From Sebastes aleutianus (lineage: Eukaryota; Chordata; Actinopteri; Perciformes; Sebastidae), in contig CAKAKS010000072.1 of assembly GCA_916700875.1 (NCBI GenBank), forward strand, positions 41,014,464 to 41,078,463: DNA of 64,000 nucleotides, read 5' to 3'. The translations under genes and the position numbers were made by a program. Under the pieces are notes generated by a model. That model was not told the DNA's origin, ran no database searches, and was given only the letters and a program-made list of their open reading frames with translations. The stretch's first letter is position 1, and each line of letters starts with the position of its first letter. Below are positions 11,800 to 22,965 of the stretch, one piece after another.

Positions 11800-12035
11800 G
11801 CACCGGGCATCGATGTGAGGGTGGGGATGGAACCCCGCTCTGCCGCAGCCAGAACCGGGAACTTAGCAACCAAGCCGTCAATGCCACACACACTGAGGAC
11901 TGTTCTCTTGGTATATTTGACTTCATCATTAGAAGTTAGACCTGAAAACAGACTGTGTCACATAAGGATCGAACTCACAACCTCCAGTACTCAAACCAGT
12001 TATCTACCACACTGAGCTACACTGATGTTGAGTTT
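11800..12035 (-). mobile_element. tRNA-derived SINE, right arm of inverted pair
   Basis: On the minus strand it reads GTAGCTCAGTGTGGTAGAT, then GAGTTCGATCC, then the same tail as 10865-11100. Both copies carry a matching open stretch (VGMEPRSAAART), which reflects copy identity and not coding. Confidence 0.65.
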
Positions 12036-12039
12036 CATT

Positions 12040-12160
12040 TTGTATTTGACTTCTTCATTTGAAGTTCGCCCTCAAAACTCACTGTGTCAGCTAAGGATTG
12101 AATTTACAACCTCCTGTATTCTAACCTGCTATCTACCACACTGAGCTATTTCACAAGCCA
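12040..12160 (-). mobile_element. tRNA-derived SINE fragment
   Basis: The minus strand reads ATAGCTCAGTGTGGTAGATA and continues into TGAGTTTTGAGGGCGAACTT, like the fragment at 8405-8535. It abuts the SINE at 11800-12035 head to tail. Confidence 0.6.
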
Positions 12161-12411
12161 CATTATAGCATGTCAACAAAACAGAGCCAATAAGTCACAG
12201 TATAGTATGTTGAAAAGAGTCAAAACAAATTTGATGAAAAAGGTCATATACATTATAAGATAAGATATTCCTTTATTGTCCCACAGTGGGGACATAATTT
12301 GCAGTGTACAGCAGGAACAAGAAGCATCAGTAAAAACAAAGAAATCAAGACACAACACAGTAAAAAAACACAAAAAAACAAAAAGTAGACAGACATATAA
12401 AATATGAACAA

Positions 12412-12716
12412 TTTAAAGGGACTATTTGTAACTTTCAGAAATGCTTCTCAACAGCGACACCTGTGGCCGTGAAATCAACGAAAGTCAGTGTCGGGCTCGC
12501 GCTTGCTCGCTCTAAATATACCTTAACGAGCTCAACACAGTGAGGCGACACAAGTCAGCTAAAAGCACAATATCACTCTATATTTCAGCTGCTTGGCAGT
12601 AATGTTAGCTGACCAGACGAAGGTCTCTCCATGAACAGGATTTAGATCTGATCCTAGTGTTGGCTTTTCCTGCCTCAGTGCAGGAAGCTGTTTGCTCTAC
12701 GTCAGCTAGGTTGTAG
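12412..12716 (+). mobile_element. Repeat element beginning AAAGGGACTATTTGTAAC
   Basis: A homologous segment occurs in reverse orientation inside the element at 56960-57912 (about 57530-57835). The two share CAGCTGCTTGGCAGTAATG and GACCAGACGAAGGTCTCTCC. It is preceded by TTTAAA and looks like a TTAA-targeting element. It ends where the CTCGGCTC array begins, immediately upstream of ccsap. Confidence 0.55.
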
Positions 12717-13082
12717 CTCTCCTCGGCTCCTCAGCTCGGCTCAGCTCGGCTCGGCTCCTCTCGGCTCTGCTCGGCTCCTCGGCTCGGCTCTCCTTGGCTC
12801 TGTTCGGCTCTGCTCGGCTCCTCTCGGCTCTCCTTGGCTCTGTTCGGCTCTGCTCGGCTCTTCTCGGCTCCTCGGCTCTGCTCGGCTCTGCTCGGCTGTT
12901 CGGCTCTGCTCGGCTCAGCTCGGCTCCTCTCGGCTCCTCGGCTCTGCTCGGCTCTTCGGCTCTGCTCGGCTCAGCTCGGCTCCTCTCGGCTCCTCGGCTC
13001 TGCTCGGCTCTGCTCGGCTGTTCGGCTCTGCTCGGCTCAGCTCGGCTCAGCTCGGCTCCTCTCGGCTCCTCGGCTCTGCTTG
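12716..13082 (+). repeat. CTCGGCTC low-complexity array at ccsap 5' end
   Basis: Tandem CTCGGCTC/CTGCTCGGCT units carry higher-order blocks of about 60-100 bases that repeat. Long open frames in this stretch (GSARLL-type protein) come only from the repeat. The array ends about 20-110 bases before the likely noncoding first exon of ccsap, so it sits in the promoter or 5'UTR. Confidence 0.85.
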
Positions 13083-13084
13083 GT

Positions 13085-13194
13085 GTTTGTTAGCTGTCAG
13101 TCGGAGAGCAGAGAGGCGTCTCACCGCGGGACTGAAGGGACAGATCAGAACCTCCAGGAACCAGAACCAGAACCAGAACCAGGACCAGGTCTGG
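13085..13194 (+). other. ccsap: Probable noncoding first exon of ccsap
   Basis: An exon-like block ends in CCAGGTCTGG followed by a good GTGAGT donor at 13195. No in-frame start is needed, because the coding start lies in the next exon. Its 3' end is rich in CCAGAACCAGAACC, like the 5'UTR just before the ATG in exon 2. The transcription start is not determinable. Confidence 0.5.
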
Positions 13195-13427
13195 GTGAGT
13201 AGACTGATCTCCGACCGGTATACGGTTAAACCCGTTAAACCCGTTAAACCTCCTCAGCTCACCGTGTAACGGTCCTACCGGTCCTACCGGGGCTTACCGG
13301 AGCCGTCAGCTGGTAACGGTACCGGCTGAGATGAGGCTCTATCTCTCACACGATATTTAGAACTCATATTTACTGAATGACGTGTTTTAATCTCAGGATA
13401 TAAAACCGGCTGTATTGTTGTTTTAAA

Positions 13428-15432
13428 GGATTAATGTGACGTTATAACCGGATGTTATAATGTGACGTTATAATGTGACGTTATAACCGGATGTTATAAT
13501 GTGACGTTATAACCGGATGTTATAATGTGACGTTATAACCGGATGTTATAATGTGATGTTATAATGTGACGTTATAACCGGATGTTATAATGTGACGTTT
13601 TAACCGGATGTTATAAAGTGGCGTTATAATGTGATGTTATAATGTGACGTTATAATCTGACGTTATAATCTGACGTTATAGCCAGATGTTATAATGTGAC
13701 GTTATAATCTGACGTTATAACCGGATGTTCTAATTGGATGTTATAAAGTGGCGTTATAAAGTGACGTTATAATGTGACGTTATAATCTGACGTTATAGCC
13801 AGATGTTATAATGTGACGTTATAGCCAGATGTTAAAATGTGACGTTATAATCTGACGTTATAATGTGACGTTATAACCGGATGTTAAAATGTGATGTTAT
13901 AAAGTGACGTTATAATGTGACGTTATAGCCAGATGTTAAAATGTGACGTTATAATCTGACGTTATAACCGGATGTTCTAATTGGATGTTATAAAGTGGCG
14001 TTATAAAGTGACGTTATAATGTGACGTTATAATCTGACGTTATAGCCAGATGTTATAATGTGACGTTATAGCCAGATGTTAAAATGTGACGTTATAATGT
14101 GACGTTATAACCGGATGTTAAAATGTGATGTTATAATGTGACGTTATAGCCAGATGTTATAATGTGATGTTATAATGTGACGTTATAATGTGACGTTATA
14201 ACCAGATGTTATAATGTGACGTTATAATGTGACGTTATAACCGGATGTTAAAATGTGATGTTATAATGTGACGTTATAACCGGATGTTAAAATGTGATGT
14301 TATAATGTGACGTTATAACCGGATGTTAAAATGTGATGTTATAATGTGACGTTATAGCCAGATGTTATAATGTGATGTTATAATGTGACGTTATAATGTG
14401 ACGTTATAACCAGATGTTATAATGTGATGTTATAATGTGACGTTATAACCGGATGTTATAATGTGACGTTATAACCGGATGTTATAATGTGACGTTATAA
14501 TGTGACGTTATAACCGGATGTTATAATGTGACGTTATAATGTGACGTTATAACCGGATGTTATAATGTGACGTTTTAACCGGATGTTATAAAGTGGCGTT
14601 ATAATGTGATGTTATAATGTGACGTTATAATCTGACGTTATAGCCAGATGTTATAATGTGATGTTATAAAGTGACGTTATAATGTGACGTTATAGCCAGA
14701 TGTTAAAATGTGACGTTATAATCTGACGTTATAACCGGATGTTCTAATTGGATGTTATAAAGTGGCGTTATAAAGTGACGTTATAATGTGACGTTATAAT
14801 CTGACGTTATAGCCAGATGTTATAATGTGACGTTATAGCCAGATGTTAAAATGTGACGTTATAATCTGACGTTATAATGTGACGTTATAACCGGATGTTA
14901 AAATGTGATGTTATAATGTGACGTTATAGCCAGATGTTATAATGTGATGTTATAATGTGACGTTATAATGTGACGTTATAACCAGATGTTATAATGTGAT
15001 GTTATAATGTGACGTTATAATGTGACGTTATAACCGGATGTTAAAATGTGATGTTATAATGTGACGTTATAACCGGATGTTAAAATGTGATGTTATAATG
15101 TGACGTTATAGCCAGATGTTATAATGTGATGTTATAATGTGACGTTATAATGTGACGTTATAACCAGATGTTATAATGTGATGTTATAATGTGACGTTAT
15201 AATGTGACGTTATAACCGGATGTTAAAATGTGATGTTATAATGTGACGTTATAGCCAGATGTTATAATGTGACGTTATAACCGGATGTTAAAATGTGACG
15301 TTATAACCGGATGTTATAATGAGACGTTATAACCGGATGTTATAATGAGACGTTATAACCGGATGTTATAATGAGACGTTATAACCGGATGTTATAGCCG
15401 GATGTTATAACCGGATGTTATAACCGGATGTT
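13428..15432 (+). repeat. 2-kb satellite of 13-bp monomers in ccsap intron 1
   Basis: About 150 monomers of 13 bases share a GTTATAA-like end. The main types are TGTGACGTTATAA, CCGGATGTTATAA, TGTGATGTTATAA and CCAGATGTTATAA. The rare monomer with TTCTAATTGGATG recurs at 13731, 13978 and 14745, spacings of 247 and 767 bases, both exact multiples of 13, so higher-order blocks have been copied. Many units carry TGACGT (CRE-half-like) or ACCGGATGT (ETS-like). Confidence 0.93.
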
Positions 15433-15913
15433 TATGGGTGTGACTGTGGAAATTAAAGCCTTCAAAATAAGAGTGTTTCAGTTGCAGGGAAAAATACACC
15501 AATAAATGATCAATAATTTGTGTTTGACACTGAATGTTGTCCCGGTTTCGTCCTCGGATCAGATGTAGGTCAGCTCAGATAAAATGAATAATGAATATAG
15601 TTTATTGTCACTAAAGATAACAGATATTTAGATAATAAAATAGAATACAATAAAATGTGTGTGTAGGCGGGAGGACTCCTGTTATTGGTGCTGTAGTATT
15701 AGAGTACTAGCAGTTGTAGTACCGTCAGTAGTAATACTATAATAAACCTCAATCCTCCTCCGAGGGTAATCTGTTGGGGAGGGAGGGGGGCGGGGCTTAC
15801 AGGTAGACCACACCTGGCAGAGACACGTCTATGTATATATATCTATGTCTATGGGCTGCAGGTAGATCCTCTCAGAAACCTACAAATGAATTGATTTGGT
15901 AGAATATGATCAG

Positions 15914-16150
15914 CAGTGTTGTAAAGTAACTAAGTACATTTACTCGAGTTCTTGAACAGGTACTTGTACTGTACAATAGTATTTCTTTTCATGCCACCTT
16001 GTACTTCTACTTCACTACATCTCGGAGGGAAATATTCAATGTTTTACTTCACTACATTTATCTGACAGCTTTAGTTACTTTACAGATTAAGACATTCATT
16101 TTACATATGAAGAGCTCATAATAAAATATGACGCTGTGGTATAAATGTAA
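15914..16150 (+). mobile_element. Fragment of common teleost TIR element (AAGTAACTAAGTACATTTACT)
   Basis: The text AAGTAACTAAGTACATTTAC, then CTTCACTACAT and TATCTGACAGCTTTAGTTAC, is the subterminal sequence of an abundant fish element. Related pieces are at 26182-26595, 27060-27185, 35955-36245 and 47290-47360. The terminus here is diverged (CAGTGTTGTAAAG). Confidence 0.6.
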
Positions 16151-16405
16151 CTGTTTATACAAGAACAGCTGAAATAATTAGTTAATCTATCAATTAGAAA
16201 ATTAATAATAATCATTTGAGTTATTTTTTTAAGCTAAAATGCCAAAAACATTTCATGGTTCTCAACTGTGAGATTTTATTTCTTTCTCTTTTATTTATTT
16301 CAATTTATTTTAAATACTTTGAGGTTTGTGCTGTTGGTTGGACGAAGCAAACGTTGTCACTTTGGATTATCTCTGATATTATTATAATTTTTTATTGTAA
16401 AGCAC

Positions 16406-16406
<1 letters not shown>

Positions 16407-16449
<43 letters not shown>
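16407..16449 (+). repeat. (ATT)n microsatellite
   Basis: About fourteen uninterrupted ATT/TTA triplets in intron 1 of ccsap. Confidence 0.95.
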
Positions 16450-16450
<1 letters not shown>

Positions 16451-16837
16451 TCTGGCTCATTGTGACGGCATTTCTTACTATTTTCAGAAGTTTTATAAAG
16501 TAAACAAATCAATCGATTAATGGAGAAAATACTCAGCAGATTAATCCATAATGAAAACAATCTTTAGTTGAAGTCACCAATTTAACAGTACTCATAACTG
16601 TCAGTGATAATTCTCTGGACGTTCTTGTAGATGTGATGATGGTGCAGCCGTCTGGCCTCCTCTGGTCTGCTGATAATAAACGGACTCCGTTGCCCGTCAG
16701 GTTTTACGGGACGATCCTGTTGAGTTCTGCTCGCAGCTCTTGTTTCCATTTAATTTAGTGAATGTCAATGTTTCATTGATCTGCTCTCCACAGTGTGAAG
16801 ACCCAGACCAGAACCAGACCGGAACCAGACCAGAACC

Positions 16838-19800
16838 ATGGTGACCAAGAAGATACGGACGGAGTACATGAAGAAGTTCAGGGATCCCAAATGGGAGACG
16901 TTTTCCAAATGTTACGAGGACTCTCTGAAGTACCGTCTGACCCGGCGGGTGATGGAACATTCTCACAAGCCCTGGTTCTGGGAGGGCTGGGACAACGGCT
17001 CCGACTCCAGCGGCTGGTCCACGCCGAGGCTGACCAGGAACAAAATCGCCCCTCTGTCCCTCCCGCCACCGCCGCCGCCGTCCTCTGAGGTGAAGCAGCT
17101 GTTGTCCAGCCCCGGACCGAAACCTCCTTCTGAGGACGGACAGACCGGAGACGTGGTTGTAGACGCTGCACCGACCGGAGGTGAGGAGACCGGTATCAAT
17201 ACTGACTGATTAACTGATTAACTGATTAAATCAATTATCAAGCAACAATACCAAATATTATAACTCTGGTTCCAGCGTCTCTCTGGTGGAAGTAACCGGA
17301 ACATTTGAGTCTTTATACCCCCGCGACAACGTAGACGGGGTATGTAGCGCTCTGCGTGTCCGTCCGTCCGTCCGTCCGTTTCGTTTCCGGAGCAGAGCTC
17401 TGAAACTATTTAACTTATGCCCGGTTCAGACTCCACGATATCAGCCCGATTGTAGCCCGACACGGCCGTCGTAGGGGATCGGGAACGATAAACGAGTCGT
17501 GTGTGAAACTCGATCCTCTTATCTCGTGTAGTGTGTCATAGTACACGACAACCGACGCCACGTCTGGGACGCCCCACGACACCCCGAGGAAAGTCTAGCC
17601 TGTCAGAATTTTTCGTCTCGACACATCTAGTGGGACATCTCCAACGACGTGTTCCTTTGCGTTGACCAATCAGGTGCTCTCTCCAGCACGCAGTCTCAGT
17701 CAGGTCACTTGATAATGAACAAACATGGCGAAAAGGAGGAGTGATGGCGAGTTTGCTGTCGTCAGGTGGGACAACCAAACTGACTGAAGTATGGACAGCC
17801 CGTTCCGTCCTCTCTGTGCCACCCAGGAGAACATCCACAACCCTTTTTTCTTTCTTTTCTTTTTCTTTTCGCAACACAAGACCGCCAGCATCACACACAA
17901 CGCTTCTGTCGCCATGATTGACAGTTGCTTCAACCGCCTCCCCGATGATGTCTGAACTCGCGCATGATCGTGGAATACGACGTGCCTCGATCGGTCGTGG
18001 TCATACGTGTTGTCTTGCCGGTCACCCACCAAAACACTGCAAGAGTTTATGGCGCTGTGATCGTTAGATCTGACATGGTGACCATCGTCAAAGACCAAAA
18101 TATCATGTAGTCTGATCCCGGCATTAGGAACTTCAAATATGGACCACATTGTGAAAATCTGGTGAAGGAACGCCAAGTACCGGTCACATGACCGGACCAC
18201 AGCCAATAGGAACGCTCTCCTGCCTGAGAACAGCCATGAGGAGGAGCAGAAGTCTAGTTTTCTCTCAGAACGCTTGGATTATAATATGCTGAAAGGTTAT
18301 TATGGGATTTAACCCCAATGATGCCAAAAATATATACTTCCTACTGAAGCTTTAATCCAAAATGTTACAAAGCGGGTGTATTGTGTGTCTCAGAGGGTCG
18401 ATCAGGTTGCAGTTTGAGGACTCTAATCACACCCCGGTTTGGGATTTATTTGAGAAAACAGGGATTCATACGACCGGCTGTACTTTAGTTGGAGAGAAGG
18501 TTTCCTGTCTTGCTTCCAGGAATATTTTGGGATAATCTAACGGAGGCCGGAGGCTGGTTTAACCTCGGGGGACGCCGATGCTAAAAATATTTGGACTGAA
18601 GGTTCAGTGATCAGACGGGAAGCTTTCCTCCTGTTCAGATATAAAAGACCTATTGTGTCTCATTTCCATGGCATGCATTTCAGACAGGAGAGTGTCCGTT
18701 ATAAAAGCTCCAGATACAGAATACTTAACAACATATTCATCTGGAAATCAACATATTATCATATCCTGTCACAGTACGCTCTGTCAGAGGAATAAAAACA
18801 CTATATTGTAATCTTCTTTCAATCAGATCATCAGCATGTCAACGTTCTCTGTCTCTAACCTGCAGCGTTCTCTGTCTCTAACCTGCAGCGTTCTCTGTGT
18901 CTTTAACCTGCAGCGTTCTCTGTGTCTTTAACCTGCAGCGTTCTCTGTGACTCTAACCTGAAGCGTTCTCTGTGACTCTAACCTGAAGCGTTCTCTGTGT
19001 CTCTAACCTGCAGCGTTCTCTGTGTGACTCTAACCTGAAGCGTTCTCTGTGACTCTAACCTGCAGCGTTCTCTGTGTCTCTAACCTGAAGCGTTCTCTGT
19101 GACTCTAACCTGCAGCGTTCTCTGTGTCTCTAACCTGTAGCGTTCTCTGTGACTCTAACCTGCAGCGTTCTCTGTGTCTCTAACCTGCAGCGTTCTCTGT
19201 GTCTCTAACCTGCAGCGTTCTCTGTGTCTCTAACCTGCAGCGTTCTCTGTGTCTCTAACCTGCAGCGTTCTCTGTGTCTGAACCAGCAGTTACAGAAAAC
19301 GGTGTGAACGAAGCCAGCGGCGGTTCGGTGACGGCAGCTCTAAACAATGGCGGACCCTCAGAGGACACGGCGACAGACGACGGTCCTGCTGACACGACGT
19401 CTTCTGACGGGGAGCCCGTAAACCCGGTACCGAAACGACGTCACCGCCGCCGCACCCCTCGGTCTGAGCCGGGACAAGCGGACGGTTCCCACGGCGACAA
19501 ACCGGCCGCGGCACGCAAACCGCCGAGAGCGAAGAGCCAACCTCCGGTCAGCACCAAGGAGAAGGAGAACCGGAGACCGTCCAGCCGACTGGACTGGACC
19601 GAGAGACGGACGGAGGTCCGGAGGACACCAAATGACGTGAGTGTTTGTCTCACCGAGTAAAAACTTTTGTAAAAACTTTACATTTATTAGTTAAAGGTTA
19701 GAAAACCGTCCCGCATCCTGCACATTACAATCCGTCTACAGGCTGAGAGAGGAAACGTTTTTGGTTAAAACCTGTTCACACGTTGGCTATAAAATAATAT

Positions 19801-20259
19801 AAAAAAACGTTTATATGTGTAAAAAGGTACATTCAGTCCCTTTAAATGTCCTTGTGATGCATAGCTCACTGCAGGAAGTTAACAGCTTTCTGTTGTGTGC
19901 TTCTTTTGATTCACTTTAAATGTAGTTTTATTGAACTTCCCGGGTTTTATTTGTGCCGTTTGTTTCACTGAACGTTTTGTTAATAAATGCCACTTTTTTT
20001 GCACTAGTCCTGCTCATCATCCTGGTTTTTCAACCTCCCTTTTTAAAGTGCCACACCAGCTCATCTGCCCCGTTATATGGGGCGCCAGCGCTGCAGTAGT
20101 TTGAAATGCAAAGAACCAGGATGTAAAGTGTTCTCAGGAAGCCAGGAGAGAGTTTCAGAGCAGCTCGACCTCGTCCACGGGACACCGGAGAAGTGAAGCC
20201 GTGTCACCAGAAACTCTGCACACATTAATATTGAAACACCAGTGTTGCTTTCAGAAACG

Positions 20260-20296
<37 letters not shown>

Positions 20297-20488
20297 TTCT
20301 CCTCTCAGAGCAACACGTCCAATGCCTGCGTTCAGACCCGGCGGGAGTCCGACAAGCGGAGCTCCAACCCGGACCGCCGGCGGGCTCGGTCGGCCGACCT
20401 GGAGAAGACGAGGCGGTCGCAGCTGACGGTGGTGGACGACCGCTGGATGACGGAGTACATGCGCTGCTTCTCCGCCCGGCTGAGGTAG
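16838..20488 (+). CDS. ccsap: Centriole, cilia and spindle-associated protein (290 aa, 3 coding exons)
   Basis: CCSAP is a microtubule-associated protein of centrioles, cilia and the mitotic spindle. Coding exons are 16838-17180, 19287-19636 and 20309-20488, with TAG stop. The junctions are phase 1 and phase 0. Exon 2 of the transcript starts at 16794 after a CTCCACAG acceptor and holds the ATG in a good context (ACCATGG). Recognition rests on the conserved N-terminus (KIRTEYMKKFRDPKWETFSK, then YRLTRRVMEHSHKPWFWEGW) and the C-terminal box RWMTEYMRCFSARLR; human CCSAP has EYMKRYQEPRWEEY and ends WMTEYMRCYSARA. The centre is low-complexity, Pro- and Arg-rich. At 290 aa it is close to the human 270. 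The middle exon's acceptor is a CAGCAG tandem (exon at 19287 or 19290, both in phase). Candidate polyadenylation signal: AATAAA at 22605-22610. Confidence 0.92.
17290..18240. mobile_element. Repeat-derived block in ccsap intron
   Basis: It starts with a CCCCCGCGACAACGTAGACG segment and a (CCGT)n run (about 17355-17380). It then continues with GGTTCAGACTCCACGATAT-type sequence, whose wording (GTACGATTTT/AGCCCG) recalls 8141-8200 and 59095-59330. Two overlapping minus-strand open stretches have no recognisable protein. I read it as decayed DNA-element sequence. Confidence 0.4.
18240..18840. other. ccsap intron, nothing recognised
   Basis: No exon, tandem array or terminal repeat is seen. It may be old transposon sequence. 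Confidence 0.35.
18842..19270 (+). repeat. 25-bp minisatellite of 3'-splice-site-like units abutting ccsap exon
   Basis: About seventeen units run directly into the acceptor of the middle coding exon. Each unit has a pyrimidine stretch (GTTCTCTGTGTCT), a branch-point-like CTAAC and ends in CTGCAG or CTGAAG. The true acceptor at 19286 reads as the last, diverged unit (GTTCTCTGTGTCTGAACCAG). Confidence 0.9.
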
Positions 20489-20797
20489 AGACGGGACGAC
20501 GTGTTTCCTTTACTTCCTCACTGAGGAGCAGATATCAGACGGCGGAACAACGGAGAACCATGTCGTCTGGTTCCAGTCCGTCAGCGTCCTGTAAAGAGTG
20601 GATCGCTGCTGTCGAGGGAAAAAAAAACACCCCAAAACTTTATGTGGTCATTTAGCTAAAGACTGTAATTTAATTTAACCTAACATCCATGATAGTAGAA
20701 CGTTCGGATCAGAGTGGAGTAATGAAGTGAATCCACATTAATATGAAGCTCACAAACAAAGTCTTTATATCATAAATAAGGCCGTCAATCGATATAT
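20489..20797 (+). other. ccsap proximal 3'UTR
   Basis: Sequence after the TAG stop with no further coding signal. The transcript probably reads on through the transposon at 20798-21992 toward AATAAA at 22605. Confidence 0.45.
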
Positions 20798-21992
20798 TTA
20801 ACCCTCTGAGACCCGACGTGACTGTCTGTCAGAGGCTCTAGTAGTTTTAAAGGTCCCATATCAGCTCATCTTCAGGTTCATACTTGTATTTTGTGTTTCT
20901 ACTAGAACATGTTTACATGCTGTAATGTTCAAGTAACCCTTCATTTTCCTCGTACTGTCTGCCTGAATATACCTGTATTCACCCTCTGTCTGAAACGCTC
21001 CGTTTTAGTGCATTTCAATGGAATTGCAACGGAATTGTGTTACTAGGCAACAGCTTGGGTCCATGTTTACTTCCTGTCAGCTGATGTTATTTACATACAT
21101 TGCAACAGGAAATAAACTGGGACACATTTAGAATGTTAACATTTAAAACCGTGTGATGGTCTAAGTATTGTATATTTGTGACATCACAAATGGACAGAAA
21201 TCCTAACGGCTTGTTTCAAACGCACAGTTTCTGAATACGGGCTGTGTGTGTTTTTCCGTAAATTGAGCGTTTTGATAGTTTAACAGTATTTATATAAAGC
21301 ACTTAAACCTGCTTTATAATGTTAAAGACATGAAAATCTCACTTTTTACAACATGGGACCTTTAAAGCTCGAGTAGTGAAGCTAGTTCACACAACACAAG
21401 TGCTCGCCTTCCAATCGCCGAAAAAAAAATGCAAATTCTTGCAGAAATCTCCAAAATGTCAAAAGTTTTTGATCCCAAATCACAGCATGTCTTCTTCTAT
21501 GGTGTTCCTCAAGGTCTTGGTGTCTTAATGTGGTATTCTGGAGGATTATTGATCATTTTTATCAATTCTCCAGTGGAAAAAAAATGGTTAAATTTAGCAC
21601 CAAATCTGTGGAACAAATGGTATCAACACAACAACTTCTGAGACATAATAGAGCATGGAGATGACCATCAGATACTACTATCATCATGTTCTAAACCCTG
21701 ATACACTTTTAATGTGCATTTTGATTAACTAATTAATGTTTATTTCTGATTAATGACCAGAACATCTTGACCCTCAGTGTTGAGCTGCATCTCAGATTAA
21801 TCTTCAGGTTCTCAGCTTTCAGATGATGTGCACCACTTATATGTGACATCTACTGTTGACCTGCTATCTCCCCCTAAAGACCCCCCTAAAGACCCCCTAA
21901 AGACCCCTGGACCCTCCTAAAGACCCCCTAAAGACCCCCTGGACCCCCTAAAGAAGACTAGAACGGGTCTATTGAGGGTCTCAGAGGGTTAA
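20798..21992. mobile_element. TTAA-flanked element with CCCTCTGAGACCC ends
   Basis: The termini are TTAACCCTCTGAGACCC (20798 on) and GGGTCTCAGAGGGTTAA (to 21992). A related element occupies 53457-54028. CCCT ends next to TTAA fit piggyBac-type transposons, but no transposase is present. A second TTAA element is nested at 20851-21361. Confidence 0.75.
20851..21361 (-). mobile_element. TTAA-flanked MITE with AGGTCCCATA ends, nested copy
   Basis: It begins AGGTCCCATA and ends TGGGACCT, with TTAA at 20847-20850 and 21362-21365. It is the reverse orientation of 49346-50067, 41527-41965 and 43442-43478. No coding capacity. TTAA targets are used by piggyBac and Kolobok superfamilies. Confidence 0.85.
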
Positions 21993-22960
21993 AGAGGATG
22001 TATTATTATACTACGACTACTTCCTCCTAAACTACACTAACTGTATATTGGGGTTGTTTGCAGTATGATGCAGAGGTCAGAGGTCAGAGGTCAGAGGTCA
22101 GAGGGGTTATAATTTACTGCCCAGGTGATCTCTACTTGTGATGTGTGATCAGGGTTCAGGTTGAATGAAACCTGGATGAAAGTGTGTTTTTCTCCCGACA
22201 GCAGCGAAACCAACGGAACAGTTTAGTTCTTCATGTCTGACGGACTGAAGTCGGTTTTCTGTGTTTGATGACGAACAAACATCAGAAACTCTCTGAATGT
22301 ATTTAATTTCTGAGCATGAAAGTCTCCAAACACTCTGCTGTGCTGTATTTATGTATTTATTAACGTTCAGTTCTCTCTCACTGAAGGCAGCTGTGTGCGT
22401 GTTTATAACTCATAACTCAACGGACCAAACTGGAGTATTTTTGATATTTGACTATTTTGAATCTCAAATTTAGATTAAAATAAACTCCACATAGAAACAC
22501 CAGATTTATCAGATAAAGTTAGTATTTAAAGTATTTTCAGAGTAGAAACTATATTTAAGATGTGCTACCTTTATAATAATAATCTACTGGTTTACATTGA
22601 TTTTAATAAAGAGGAATAATCTGCATGGTGCTCTTCTGTTAACGGCTAAAACTCTTAATTCTCTTAATTAAAACTCTAACGAGAGGATCTGAGCTGAACT
22701 TTTTGGGGGCGATTATGCAAAAGTAAAGACTTAATTTAAAGACGTGTTGCTTCAGGAGAAGTTTTAAATAATAACTTTGTGAGATTAATTCAAATGAAAC
22801 ACAATAACATTGTTAATTTATGTTGCTTAAAGGTGCTGTTGATAACAATCATAACATTCAGCCACTACATGTCTCCGTTTCCGTCCCCCGTCTCATTGCG
22901 TTCACTTCACAACAAGTCGTTGCCGGACATTTACCGTTAATCTCAGACATTTATCTGTTT
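21993..22960. other. ccsap distal 3'UTR / downstream flank
   Basis: No coding signal. AGGTCAGAGGTCAGAGGTCAG short repeats lie near 22073-22100. A canonical AATAAA at 22605-22610 is a candidate end for ccsap. Confidence 0.4.
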
Positions 22961-22965
22961 TTGTC

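Noticed and set aside
12794..13202. Overlapping GSARLL-type open frames
   Set aside because: They are translations of the CTCGGCTC array in two frames, with no unique domain.
17536..18206. Minus-strand open stretches of 120 and 168 codons
   Set aside because: They overlap in different frames, resemble no protein I know and lie in repeat-like intron sequence.
18842..19270. CRISPR-like array
   Set aside because: Contiguous 25-base units without unique spacers, in a vertebrate intron.
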